Positions 31,071 through 39,202 of a stretch of 42,104 nucleotides of DNA are shown piece by piece (positions within the stretch are counted from its first letter, which is position 1; every line of letters starts with the position of its first letter). Made by a program: the position numbers and the translations under genes. The DNA lies in assembly GCA_036268995.1 (NCBI GenBank), contig DATATB010000175.1:1-42104 (forward strand). Direction: 5' to 3'. Below the pieces are notes generated by a model, which was not told the DNA's origin, searched no databases, and saw only the letters and a program-made list of their open reading frames with translations. The stretch is from DATATB01 sp036268995. GTDB taxonomy: Bacteria > Planctomycetota > Planctomycetia > Pirellulales > PNKZ01.

Positions 31071-33985
31071 GTCAGCGACTTCCGCCGCAGCCGGGCGAGT
31101 GGATCGACCGCAGCCGCCCGCTGGAATTCCGCTTCGAAGGCAGCCGCTTTGCCGGCTTCGAAGGCGATACCATCTCCAGCGCGCTGGCGGCCAGTGGCGT
31201 TCGACTGCTGGGCCGCAGCTTCAAATATCATCGGCCGCGCGGCATTTACAGCCTGGCCAATCACGACGTGAACGTGATGCTCGAGGGCCGCACGGCCACG
31301 AACATTCGCGGCGACACGACCCCGCTGTGGGCCGGCGCGGACCTGGCCGCGGTCAACACGGTCGGCAGTTTGCGGCGCGACATGCTGCGCATTGCCGACC
31401 GCTTCGGCAAGCTGATGCCCGTCGGCTTTTATTACAAGGCCTTTCATCGCCCACGCCGACTGTTTCCGTTTTATGAGCGGCGCTTGCGGCAGGTGGCGGG
31501 CCTGGGGCGAATCGATCCCCTGCGGCAGCGCGAGCATGCGGGCAGCGTGTTCGATTTTTGCGACGTGCTGGTGATCGGCGCCGGCCCGGCGGGCCTGGCA
31601 GCCGCGATTGCCGCGGCCGGCAGCGGAGCGAAGGTCGTGGTCGTCGACGAGCAGCCGCGGCCCGGCGGCAGCCTGAACTATCAATGGGCCACGGATCTTG
31701 CCGCCCGTCAGATGCGCGAGTCGCTGCTGGCCGAGGCCGCCAAGATGTCGGGCTTAGAGATTCGAACTTCGACCGTGGCTGCCGGCTGCTATGCCGACCA
31801 TTGGGTGGCGCTGGTCGATCGCCAGCGGCTCACCAAGGTGCGCGCCCGCGGTGTGATCATGGCCACGGGCTGTTTCGAACAGCCGGCCGTGTTCGGCAAC
31901 AACGATTTACCAGGCGTCATGTTGGCCACGGCAGCGCAGCGGTTGGTGCACCAGTACGCGGTTCGCCCCTTCCAGCGGGCCGTGCTGTTGGCGGCCAATG
32001 CGGCCGGCTATCGGGCGGCGCTCGATCTAGTACAAGCCGGCGTGAGGGTGACGCTCGTCGATCTGCGGCCAGAGGGCGAACCGAGCCCGCTGGCCGAGCA
32101 AGTCCGGCAGGCGGGCATCAATGTATTCGCCGGCCATGCGGTAACGCGTGCACTGCCTGGGCCGGGCAAGCGTTCGATTCGCGGCGTGCGCGTGGCCAAG
32201 CTCGATGCCACTGGCCGGCCCGAGTCGGGCGGCTTCGAACTGCCGGCCGACGGCGTGGCGATGAGCGTGGGCTTCGCGTCAGCCGACAGCTTGTATTACC
32301 AGGCCGGCGGCCGCATGGGCTGGGACGCACAGCTCGAGCAATATGTCCCCGACACGGCTCCCCACGGACTGTTTGCGGCCGGCGGGTTGAATGGCTGCCA
32401 GTCGGTGGCCGAAACCGTGGAAGACGGCCGGCGGCAAGGCCTGGCTGCTGCGTCCGCGCTGGGAATGCGAACAGAACCGCCGCCGGAGCGCAGCCAGCAG
32501 ACTGGGCCGGCGGCCAATCATGCATACCCGGTGTTTCCAGATCCGGCGGCCAAGTGTTTTCTCGATCTGGACGAAGACGTGCAGTACAAGGACGTGGTCA
32601 ACGCGGCGCAGGAAGGTTTTGACCAGGTCGAGCTGCTCAAGCGGTATTCGACGTTCGGCATGGGGCCCAGCCAGGGCAAGCTGGCCAACCTGATTACAGT
32701 GCGGGTGCTGGCTCACACTACCGGCCGCACGGTGCCCGAGACCGGCATGACCCGGGCCCGGCCGTTTTTTCATCCAGTGCCACTGGCACAGTTGGCGGGC
32801 CGTGGGTTTCATCCGCATCGCCAGACCTCGCTCGACGGGCGACACGCGGCCGCCGGCGCGGTCTTCATGCCGGCCGGTGAATGGCGGCGGCCGGCGTATT
32901 ACGCGGTCGAGAGCCAATCGCCGCAGCAAACGATTTTTGACGAAGTGCGGGCCGTGCGGCAGCGGGCCGGCATGATCGACGTCGGCACGCTGGGCAAGCT
33001 GGAAATCAGCGGACCCGATGCCGGCGAATTGATCGAGCGAGTCTATACCGGCCGCTTCAAGAACATGAAGGCCGGCACCGCGCGCTATGGCCTGGCCTGC
33101 GACGAGTCGGGCGTAATCGTCGACGATGGCCTCGTGGCCCGGCTGGCCGATGATCGCTTTTATTTCACGACCACCACCACCGCCTCGGGCGCCGTTTATC
33201 GCGAGCTGCAGCGCTGGGTCATGATCTGGGGCTTGAACGTGGTGCTGGCCAATGTCACCGGCCACTCGGGCGCGATCAACCTGGCCGGCCCCGCGGCGCG
33301 GAGCATTCTACAATCGCTGGCCGACGTGGATCTTTCGCCGGCGAACATGCCGTACCTGGCGGTGCGCGAAGGCCGCGTGGCCGACGTGCCGGCTCGGCTG
33401 CTGCGCGTCGGCTTTGTGGGCGAATGGGGCTGCGAAATCCACGTGCCGGCCTTCAGCGCCCCGCGCGTGTGGGACGCCATCGCCGAGGCCGGCCGCCACG
33501 CGGGTGTGCGGCCCTTTGGCGTCGAGGCCCAGCGGGTGTTGCGGTTGGAAAAAGCGCACATCATCGTCAGCCAAGACACCGACGGCCTGACGCATCCACT
33601 GGAAGCCAACATGGCTTGGGCGCTGAAGGCCGAGAAGCCGTTCTTCATTGGGCAGCGCAGCCTGGCCGTGTTGCGGACGCATCCGCTCAAGCGGCTGCTG
33701 GTCGGCTTCATGCTCGAACAGGATTTGCCGGCCGGTTCGCCGAGCATCCCTAAAGAATGCCACCTGATCGTCGCGGGCGACGAAATTCGCGGTCGCGTGA
33801 CTTCGATCACGCACAGCCCCACGCTGGGCCGCGTGATCGGTCTGGCCTTCGTGCCGCCCGATGCGGCCGAGCCGGGCACGTGCTTTGATATTCGCATCGA
33901 CGATGGCTCGCTCGTGGCGGCCAAGGTCGTGGCCACGCCATTTTACGATCCAAAGAATTTGCGGCAGACTGAGGCTGGGGCGTAA
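31067..33985 (+). CDS. mgdC: SoxA-like large subunit, probable N-methylglutamate dehydrogenase subunit C
   Basis: This 972-aa subunit has several domains in order: an N-terminal ferredoxin-fold (2Fe-2S-like) domain (RFEGSRFAGFEGDTISSALAASG ... SFKYHRPRGIYSLANHDVNVML), a nucleotide-binding flavoprotein domain from about residue 165 (DVLVIGAGPAGLAAAIAAAG), a second dinucleotide-binding region (AVLLAANAAGYRAALDLVQAGVRVTLVD), and a C-terminal folate-binding GcvT domain (about 590-970; IDVGTLGKLEISGPDAGELIERVYT, HSGAINLAGPAARSIL, GEWGCEIHVPAF, PFGVEAQRVLRLEKAHIIVSQDTDG). In this family the GcvT domain passes the oxidised C1 unit to tetrahydrofolate. The start overlaps mgdB by ATGA. The length matches sarcosine oxidase alpha. 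Confidence 0.9.
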   Translation: MSQRLPPQPGEWIDRSRPLEFRFEGSRFAGFEGDTISSALAASGVRLLGRSFKYHRPRGIYSLANHDVNVMLEGRTATNIRGDTTPLWAGADLAAVNTVGSLRRDMLRIADRFGKLMPVGFYYKAFHRPRRLFPFYERRLRQVAGLGRIDPLRQREHAGSVFDFCDVLVIGAGPAGLAAAIAAAGSGAKVVVVDEQPRPGGSLNYQWATDLAARQMRESLLAEAAKMSGLEIRTSTVAAGCYADHWVALVDRQRLTKVRARGVIMATGCFEQPAVFGNNDLPGVMLATAAQRLVHQYAVRPFQRAVLLAANAAGYRAALDLVQAGVRVTLVDLRPEGEPSPLAEQVRQAGINVFAGHAVTRALPGPGKRSIRGVRVAKLDATGRPESGGFELPADGVAMSVGFASADSLYYQAGGRMGWDAQLEQYVPDTAPHGLFAAGGLNGCQSVAETVEDGRRQGLAAASALGMRTEPPPERSQQTGPAANHAYPVFPDPAAKCFLDLDEDVQYKDVVNAAQEGFDQVELLKRYSTFGMGPSQGKLANLITVRVLAHTTGRTVPETGMTRARPFFHPVPLAQLAGRGFHPHRQTSLDGRHAAAGAVFMPAGEWRRPAYYAVESQSPQQTIFDEVRAVRQRAGMIDVGTLGKLEISGPDAGELIERVYTGRFKNMKAGTARYGLACDESGVIVDDGLVARLADDRFYFTTTTTASGAVYRELQRWVMIWGLNVVLANVTGHSGAINLAGPAARSILQSLADVDLSPANMPYLAVREGRVADVPARLLRVGFVGEWGCEIHVPAFSAPRVWDAIAEAGRHAGVRPFGVEAQRVLRLEKAHIIVSQDTDGLTHPLEANMAWALKAEKPFFIGQRSLAVLRTHPLKRLLVGFMLEQDLPAGSPSIPKECHLIVAGDEIRGRVTSITHSPTLGRVIGLAFVPPDAAEPGTCFDIRIDDGSLVAAKVVATPFYDPKNLRQTEAGA

Positions 33986-34016
33986 TGCCCGGGGGGACTC
34001 CCCAGGCTGACGCCAA

Positions 34017-34051
34017 GGGGCTCGCCAAAGATGTCATGGGGCTCGCCAAAG
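34017..34051. repeat. Two 14-nt direct repeats in the mgdC-mgdD gap
   Basis: GGGGCTCGCCAAAG occurs at 34017-34030 and again at 34038-34051 (period 21). The 76-nt gap is the only wide non-overlapping space in the operon apart from the family A repeat. The wording GGGGCTCGCC also occurs near 21160. Confidence 0.6.
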
Positions 34052-34061
34052 AAACCAAGAT

Positions 34062-34790
34062 ATGCAGACTTCAATTCGAGTTAGTCCGGTGGACCACTTG
34101 CTGCGACATTCGGCTGCGCGCGGTCGGACGTTTGCGCCGATTTGGAGCGAGATCGGCGGGATGCCGGTCGTGCTGCACCGGCAGGAGCCGGCCGCGGAAG
34201 CTGCAATCGCGGAACTGTTGGCCATCGCCGATCTGAGTTGCCTGCCGCGCGTCGTGGCCAAAGGCCCTGGGGCGGCCGAGTTTCTCGCCTCGCAAGGCTG
34301 GCCGGTGCCGGATCGCGTGCTGGAAGTGTCGCAGGTCGAAGGCGGCGGATGGGTCGCGCGGACCGGAACGAGCGAGTTTCTGGTGGAAGGCCCGCCCGGC
34401 GACCAGCGCGTCGGGCAACTCGAAACCGCGCTCGCGCAGGCCGGCAATGGCGTGTATCGCGTGCCGCGGCAGGATGCGATCATCGCCCTGATGGGCTCGC
34501 GGGCGGTCGAGGCCCTAAGGCATGCAAGCGCGTACGATTTTTCCACTGTCGAACCGGGTGGCCCGGTGGTGATGACGCGCGCAGCGGGCGTGTCGTGCAC
34601 GGTGCTGGCTCGGTCGCTGGGCGGCCGGCGCGTGCTGGAAATTTCGGTCGAGGGGACGATGGGCGCGTATTTTTGGCATACGCTGGAGGAAATTGTCCGC
34701 GAGCTGGGGGGCGGGCCGGTCGGCCTGGCCAATGTGTTTCCCGAGCTCGCCGCGGGCGGCCCTCTCACGACGCAAGGGGCATCGGCATGA
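34062..34790 (+). CDS. mgdD: SoxG-like gamma subunit, probable N-methylglutamate dehydrogenase subunit D
   Basis: This 242-aa GcvT-like subunit is homologous to sarcosine oxidase gamma. It shows SPVDHLLRHSAARGRTFAPIW, LSCLPRVVAKGPGAAEFLASQGWPVPDR, GTSEFLVEGPPGDQRVGQLE, VYRVPRQDAIIALMGSRAVEAL, and VMTRAAGVSCTVLARSLGGRRVLEISVEGTMGAYFWHTLEEIVREL. It pairs with the alpha subunit in the heterotetramer. ATG at 34062 has no strong ribosome site but follows the conserved start. The stop overlaps the gmaS start (ATGA, 34787-34790), implying coupled translation of dehydrogenase and synthetase genes. Confidence 0.85.
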   Translation: MQTSIRVSPVDHLLRHSAARGRTFAPIWSEIGGMPVVLHRQEPAAEAAIAELLAIADLSCLPRVVAKGPGAAEFLASQGWPVPDRVLEVSQVEGGGWVARTGTSEFLVEGPPGDQRVGQLETALAQAGNGVYRVPRQDAIIALMGSRAVEALRHASAYDFSTVEPGGPVVMTRAAGVSCTVLARSLGGRRVLEISVEGTMGAYFWHTLEEIVRELGGGPVGLANVFPELAAGGPLTTQGASA

Positions 34791-36127
34791 CTCCCGAAGA
34801 AGCGATCGCATTTCTGGACGAGCAGCAGGTGAAGCTGGTGCTGGCCCAGTTTGTCGATATCCACGGCGTGGCTAAGACCAAGGCCGTGCCGGTCGGGCAT
34901 TTTCGCGACATTCTCGAAGGCGGGGCCGGCTTCGCAGGCTTTGCCGTCTGGGGGCTGGGCCAGCAGCCGCACGATCCCGACTACATGGCCGTCGGCGACG
35001 TGAGCACGCTGTCGCTCGTGCCCTGGCAGCCGGGCTACGCCCGCATCGTGTGCAACGGTCACGTACATGGCGCGCCTTGGCCGCTGGATACGCGCTATGT
35101 GCTCCAGCGGCAGACGGCGCGGCTGGCCGATCGCGGCTGGCTGTTGAATACCGGGCTGGAACCGGAATTCATGCTGATGACTCGCGGCCACGACGGCAGC
35201 TTGTGCCCGGCCGATGCGAGCGACACGCTCGACAAACCCTGCTACGACTACAAAGGCCTGTCCCGCAGCCGCGCGTTTCTGGAAAAGCTGGTGGACTCGC
35301 TGATCGCCGTGGGCATCGACGTTTATCAGATCGACCATGAAGACGCCAACGGGCAATTCGAAATCAACTTCACCTACACCGACGCGATGACTTCTGCCGA
35401 TCGCATGATCTTCTTTCGCATGGCGGCCGCCGAAATCGCGCGCGAGGTGGGCTGCATCTGCACGTTCATGCCCAAGCCGCTTTCGAACCGCACTGGCAGC
35501 GGCATGCACATTCACTTGTCGATCGCCGAGCAAGCCCGGCCGGAGCGGAACCTGTTTGCCGACAAGAGCGACCGCCGCGGCCTGGGGCTTTCGCCGCTGG
35601 CATATCATTTTCTCGGCGGATTGCTGGAACACGCTCCGGCACTGGCTGCGCTGGTGGCGCCGACGGTCAACTCCTACAAGCGGCTGGTGGTCGGGCGGTC
35701 GTTGTCGGGCGCGACGTGGGCTCCGGCCTTCATTTCTTACGGCGACAACAACCGCACGTCGATGGTCCGCGTGCCCAAAGGCCGGCTGGAGCTACGGCTG
35801 GCCGACTCCAGCGCGAATCCCTACCTGGCCTCGGCGGCCGTCATTGCCGCCGGGCTGGATGGCATCGACCGGCAACTGGATCCTGGCGAGCCGCACAACT
35901 ACAACCATTACACCGTCCCGCTCGACGAGTTGCTCGAGCGCGGCGTGCGCGTGCTGCCGCAATCGCTGGGCGATGCGCTAACGGCGCTGGAGGCCGACCC
36001 GCTGTTTGCCGAGGCGCTGGGTGCCGATTTCGTGTCCGAATTCGTGCAGCTCAAGCGCATGGAATGGGTCGAGTACCAGCGGCACGTGTCGCACTGGGAA
36101 GTCTCGCGGTATCTGGAATTCTTTTAA
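34787..36127 (+). CDS. gmaS: GlnT/GmaS-type glutamine synthetase, probable gamma-glutamylmethylamide synthetase
   Basis: This 446-aa ATP-dependent ligase would join methylamine to glutamate. Glutamine-synthetase fold motifs: LAQFVDIHGVAKTKAVPVGHF, GLEPEFMLM, YQIDHEDANGQFEINFTY, FMPKPLSNRTGSGMHIHLS (ATP and glutamate site), APTVNSYKRLVVGRSLSGATWAP, GDNNRTSMVRVP and GRLELRLADSSANPYLASA. The EDANGQFEINF and SGATWAP wording is that of the GlnT/GmaS branch, shorter than the roughly 470-aa nitrogen-assimilating GlnA. ATG at 34787 is fixed by the ATGA overlap with mgdD; a longer frame upstream is a shadow of that gene. Lying between dehydrogenase genes and mgsA/mgsB, it fits the first step of the NMG pathway. 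Plain glutamine synthesis, or another amine as acceptor, remains possible. Confidence 0.85.
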   Translation: MTPEEAIAFLDEQQVKLVLAQFVDIHGVAKTKAVPVGHFRDILEGGAGFAGFAVWGLGQQPHDPDYMAVGDVSTLSLVPWQPGYARIVCNGHVHGAPWPLDTRYVLQRQTARLADRGWLLNTGLEPEFMLMTRGHDGSLCPADASDTLDKPCYDYKGLSRSRAFLEKLVDSLIAVGIDVYQIDHEDANGQFEINFTYTDAMTSADRMIFFRMAAAEIAREVGCICTFMPKPLSNRTGSGMHIHLSIAEQARPERNLFADKSDRRGLGLSPLAYHFLGGLLEHAPALAALVAPTVNSYKRLVVGRSLSGATWAPAFISYGDNNRTSMVRVPKGRLELRLADSSANPYLASAAVIAAGLDGIDRQLDPGEPHNYNHYTVPLDELLERGVRVLPQSLGDALTALEADPLFAEALGADFVSEFVQLKRMEWVEYQRHVSHWEVSRYLEFF

Positions 36128-36143
36128 GCGACGAAAGTTTGTC

Positions 36144-37043
36144 ATGTGCGGGATTATTGGCTTGCTGGTGCGCGATCCGGCTCAGCGGCAGGCGCTGGGC
36201 AGCCTGATTGTGCCGATGTTCGATTGCATGGCCGAACGTGGGCCCGATTCGGCCGGACTGGGCGTGTTTGGCGAGCCCCTAGACGAGGGTCTGCGGCGCT
36301 ACAGCTTGTTCGCACCCGGCGAGCGGCCCGATTGGCCGCAATTGGCCTTGCAGCTTGAAGAGCAAACCGGCAGCGGGGGCCACATTACGCACCAGGACAA
36401 TCATGCCGAACTGGCCAGCCCCATCGAGCCGGGGCGGCTCCGCGAGTTTCTGAGTACGTTTCGGCCGCGCGTCGAGCTGCTGGGCATTGGCCGGCAGTTG
36501 GATGTATTCAAAGACACGGGCGACCCGGCCGAGATTGCCCGGCGCTACGATTTCGAGCACCTGGCGGGAAGCCACTGCGTGGGTCATACGCGCATGGCCA
36601 CCGAGTCGGCCGTTTCGCCGGCGCACGCTCATCCGTTCACGGCCGGCGAAGATTTTTGCCTGGTACACAACGGCTCGCTCTCGAACCCCTACATGCTGCG
36701 CCGCAAGCTCGAGGCCGAAGGGCTGCACTTCGAAACGGACAACGACTCCGAGGCCGCCTGCCGGCTGATCGAATGGCACATGCGGCGCGGCGAGAGCGAC
36801 GTGCGCAAGGCGCTCGAGGCGGCCATCGAGGAGATGGATGGATTTTATACCTTGCTGGTAGCCGATGGCCGGCAGTTGACGCTGGTGCGCGACGCCTTCG
36901 CCTGCAAGCCGGCCGTGGTGGCCGAAACGGACGCCTACGTCGCCATCTCGTCGGAGTTCCGCTCGCTGGCCCATTTGCCTGGCATCTCGCAGGCCAATAT
37001 TTTCGAGCCGCTGCCGGAAGTGATTTATTCATGGAACGTATGA
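36144..37043 (+). CDS. mgsA: Class II glutamine amidotransferase, probable N-methylglutamate synthase subunit A (GlxB)
   Basis: This 299-aa Ntn-hydrolase has Cys2 as the nucleophile after Met removal (MCGIIGLLV), then ERGPDSAGLGVFG, GHTRMATESAVSPAHAHPF (the conserved R and H pocket) and FCLVHNGSLSNP. It matches the amidotransferase part of glutamate synthase but stands alone. In NMG synthase this subunit releases methylamine from gamma-glutamylmethylamide in place of ammonia from glutamine. The gene begins 16 nt after gmaS. Its upstream open frame is a shadow; MCGIIG must be the start. The stop overlaps the mgsB ATG. Confidence 0.87.
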   Translation: MCGIIGLLVRDPAQRQALGSLIVPMFDCMAERGPDSAGLGVFGEPLDEGLRRYSLFAPGERPDWPQLALQLEEQTGSGGHITHQDNHAELASPIEPGRLREFLSTFRPRVELLGIGRQLDVFKDTGDPAEIARRYDFEHLAGSHCVGHTRMATESAVSPAHAHPFTAGEDFCLVHNGSLSNPYMLRRKLEAEGLHFETDNDSEAACRLIEWHMRRGESDVRKALEAAIEEMDGFYTLLVADGRQLTLVRDAFACKPAVVAETDAYVAISSEFRSLAHLPGISQANIFEPLPEVIYSWNV

Positions 37044-37732
37044 CCGCTCCGCTGGCGCTCGACCTGTCCACGCTCGGTGTGCGTGAGCTGAATCAATACC
37101 TGCACCATGAGCTGCCCGGCTCGGGCATCTCGCACGTCGACATTCTGCATCCCGACGGCCGCCACAACATTGCCGTAGGGCTCGATGCCGACGTGGACGT
37201 GGACATTCGCGGCCATGCGGGATACTTCACGGCCGGCATGAACAAGCAGGCCCGGGTTACGGTACACGGCAACGTCGGCTGGAGCGTGGCCGAAAACATC
37301 ATGTCGGGCCGGGTCCACGTCCGCGGCAACGCGTCGGAGTGTGCCGGGGCTTCGGGCCACGGCGGGCTGCTAGTCATCGACGGCGACGCCAGCAGCCGCT
37401 GCGGCATCTCGATGAAGGGCTGCGACATCGTCGTCGGCGGCAGCGTGGGGCACGTTTCGGCCTTCATGGCCCAGGCCGGCCGCCTGGTGATTTGCGGCGA
37501 CGCGGGCGCTGGCCTGGGCGATTCGCTGTACGAGGCCGTGATCTACGTCCGCGGCACGATGCACGGCCTGGGAGCCGACGCCCGCGTCGAGCCGATGTCC
37601 GAGCGTGATCTGGCCGACGTGGCCGCTCTGCTGAGACAGGCCGGTTTCAACCACCGGCCGCAGGAGTTTCAGCGCGTGGCCTCCGGCCGGAGCTTGTATC
37701 ACTGGAATTCCGAAGCCCACCAGGAATACTGA
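37040..37732 (+). CDS. mgsB: GXGXG-domain protein, probable N-methylglutamate synthase subunit B (GlxC)
   Basis: This 230-aa protein is built as a right-handed beta-helix of the kind found at the C-terminus of glutamate synthase. Successive G-x-x-G-x-x-x-G units appear: DIRGHAGYFTAGMNKQARVTVHGNVGWSVAENIMSGRVHVRGNASECAGASGHGGLLVIDGDASSRCGISMKGCDIVVGGSVGHVSAFMA in the order seen from about residue 55 to 145, then GDAGAGLGDSLYEAVIYVRG. ATG at 37040 gives an ATGA overlap with mgsA like other junctions here; ATG at 37031 is an alternative. Together with mgsA and the distant mgsC it completes a split glutamate-synthase-like complex. It is the last gene of the operon and is followed by an inverted repeat at a convergent junction. 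Confidence 0.85.
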   Translation: MTAPLALDLSTLGVRELNQYLHHELPGSGISHVDILHPDGRHNIAVGLDADVDVDIRGHAGYFTAGMNKQARVTVHGNVGWSVAENIMSGRVHVRGNASECAGASGHGGLLVIDGDASSRCGISMKGCDIVVGGSVGHVSAFMAQAGRLVICGDAGAGLGDSLYEAVIYVRGTMHGLGADARVEPMSERDLADVAALLRQAGFNHRPQEFQRVASGRSLYHWNSEAHQEY

Positions 37733-37739
37733 CAGGTCA

Positions 37740-37801
37740 ATGGTCCGTTGTCAGTGGTTTGTTGCTGGCAACGGACCACGAACAACTGACAACGGACCCA
37801 T
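37740..37801. repeat. Inverted repeat, family D, copy 2, at a convergent junction
   Basis: The left arm GGTCCGTTGTCAGT (about 37742-37755) and the right arm ACTGACAACGGACC (about 37785-37798) are perfect complements, with looser pairing inside. It fills the gap between mgsB and the convergent minus-strand gene and reaches the latter's stop codon, so it may end transcripts from both sides. Confidence 0.75.
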
Positions 37802-38433
37802 TACGCCATCGCCGAGGCGTTGGTTTCAGTCGATTCGACGCCGGCGGCGGAGCCGGACGGAGCGCTGGCCGATTCGTCGCGCTCGGATTCATCGCCGTCC
37901 GGGGTGCAAGTAGCCTGGGCGGCTGCCTGGCCGGCGACGTAGGCGGTGAAATAGTTCTGCGCGGCAACTTTGAGCACTTCGATCACCGGCTCGAGCAGCA
38001 TGCCCCAGATCGACGGCTGGCTCGCCTGCCGGGCGGCGCGCGGGGCCTCGTCCGCTGCGGCCGAACCATTGGCCTCCTCGGCCTGAGGCATGACGGACTC
38101 GATCGTGCTCGATAGTTTCTCGCCGAGCGATTGGCCCGGACCGGGCGTCACAGCCGCGGCGGCGGCAAAGCCAGCGGCCGAAGCCGCCCCCACCGCCATC
38201 CACGGATGACGGTCGACCCAGCCGCGCAGGTCGGTGGCCTGCTCCCAGCGCGTGCGGGCATTGGCCTGCAAATCGCCGATCACGCCGAGCATCGCGGCGC
38301 GTGCGGCGACGGCCTGCTCGGCTAGAAACTCGGCCTCGCTGCCGGCTTGGCTGGCTTCGTCAGTTCGATGCTCGACTGCGGCTGCCGACGTCGTGCCCGT
38401 GCTGCCGGAGTTGCTGTTGGCGGAGTTCGGCAT
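37801..38433 (-). CDS. Small anchored protein of the DUF883/ElaB-YqjD type (hypothetical)
   Basis: This 210-aa protein has a polar Ser/Thr-rich start, an amphipathic helix (AEFLAEQAVAARAAMLGVIGDLQANARTRW, about 35-63), one hydrophobic helix after a basic/aromatic lead (WVDRHPWMAVGAASAAGFAAAAAV, about 72-95), then a variable acidic C-terminus. The helix-then-HPWMAVGAA pattern is that of the DUF883 family of inner-membrane, ribosome-associated stress proteins, but the long tail is atypical. ATG at 38433 is chosen. The gene starts inside the 3' end of the next upstream gene (74-nt overlap), so the two are translationally linked. Confidence 0.65.
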   Translation of the reverse strand: MPNSANSNSGSTGTTSAAAVEHRTDEASQAGSEAEFLAEQAVAARAAMLGVIGDLQANARTRWEQATDLRGWVDRHPWMAVGAASAAGFAAAAAVTPGPGQSLGEKLSSTIESVMPQAEEANGSAAADEAPRAARQASQPSIWGMLLEPVIEVLKVAAQNYFTAYVAGQAAAQATCTPDGDESERDESASAPSGSAAGVESTETNASAMA

Positions 38434-38854
38434 ATTTTTCGATCGTTCGGGTGCGTGAAATCTTGACAATGCGACGCGTGATGACGACCAGGGCCAAGAC
38501 GGTCAGACCGAGCATACCCAGGCCGGTCACCAGGTTCCCCAACCACATGCGGCCGCCGAAGAGCCAGCCCAATCCCTCGCCGATGCCATGCAGCAGAATC
38601 ACCACGGCCGTGACGATCAGAGCCACGCCGCCGATCGCGGCCATCACGCTCAACAGCACGGCCAGCACGGCCCGGCGGATCCGCAGCCGAAACTGATCGG
38701 CCTGCACCGACAGGTAATACGAAACGTAATCGGCCAGTTCGCGCAGGTTCTCGAGCAGTGGAGCCCAAGGGTTGGGCGGCGGCTCGGGCCGCGCACCGTC
38801 GGAATGCGGTACGTGGCCGTTGGGGCGGTGCGGGTCGCTGGTCGATGTCACCAC
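38360..38854 (-). CDS. Two-helix membrane protein of the phage-holin-superfamily/YqjE type
   Basis: This protein is about 164 aa. A soluble N-terminus with ENLRELADYVSYYLSVQADQFRLRIR leads into two membrane helices: about 62-88 (VLAVLLSVMAAIGGVALIVTAVVILL) and 105-126 (LGNLVTGLGMLGLTVLALVVI). A basic tail follows (RRIVKISRTRTIEKYAELRQQQLRQHG). The layout matches the 'putative actinobacterial holin-X / YqjE' family, which in ordinary chromosomes sits beside DUF883 genes and is not phage lysis. I chose a GTG start at 38854 because GGGAG lies 9 nt before it; TTG at 38869 is the longer option. Its end overlaps the DUF883-like gene. Confidence 0.7.
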   Translation of the reverse strand: MVTSTSDPHRPNGHVPHSDGARPEPPPNPWAPLLENLRELADYVSYYLSVQADQFRLRIRRAVLAVLLSVMAAIGGVALIVTAVVILLHGIGEGLGWLFGGRMWLGNLVTGLGMLGLTVLALVVITRRIVKISRTRTIEKYAELRQQQLRQHGHDVGSRSRASN

Positions 38855-38960
38855 GGCGATCACTCCCAAGGGACTGCGGTTGCGGCTCGCGCGTCCGTTA
38901 TGCGTCCATGATAATTCGTCGGCGACAGAATCAAACGCCCATTATGCGTTAGCACCAGAG

Positions 38961-39096
38961 GAATTTGAACAGAAGCACGCGAAGAACGCGAAGGAGAAAG
39001 GAAGAAAGAAACTGGCTGGCCAGCGTCCTGTAGAATTGCCATTCTTCCGGCTTTTCTTTTTTCTTCTTAGCGCTCTTTGCGACCTTCTGTTCAATT
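38961..39096. repeat. Inverted repeat, family C, copy 2
   Basis: The left arm is TTTGAACAGAAGCACGCGAAG (begins about 38963). The right arm is CGCTCTTTGCGACCTTCTGTTCAA (ends about 39094). Same arms as at 5332-5464. It fills most of the 350-nt gap between 38855 and 39202, in which I see no gene. Confidence 0.75.
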
Positions 39097-39202
39097 GCTT
39101 CGTACCCACAGAAAGCGGATGCGCGCGGGCTGCTGGTGCGGATTAAACAATCCGCAGTGGGTCCGTGCGCATCCGCCTCGTCGTACAAAAGGCGCTGCTA
39201 GG

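Noticed and set aside
31067..34790. Genuine heterotetrameric sarcosine oxidase operon
   Set aside because: Not excluded, but placed second: no serine hydroxymethyltransferase or folate gene accompanies it, whereas GmaS-, MgsA- and MgsB-like genes follow directly and an MgsC-like gene is nearby.
38360..38854. Prophage lysis gene (holin superfamily match)
   Set aside because: No other phage gene is near, and its DUF883-like neighbours fit the chromosomal YqjE-type family.
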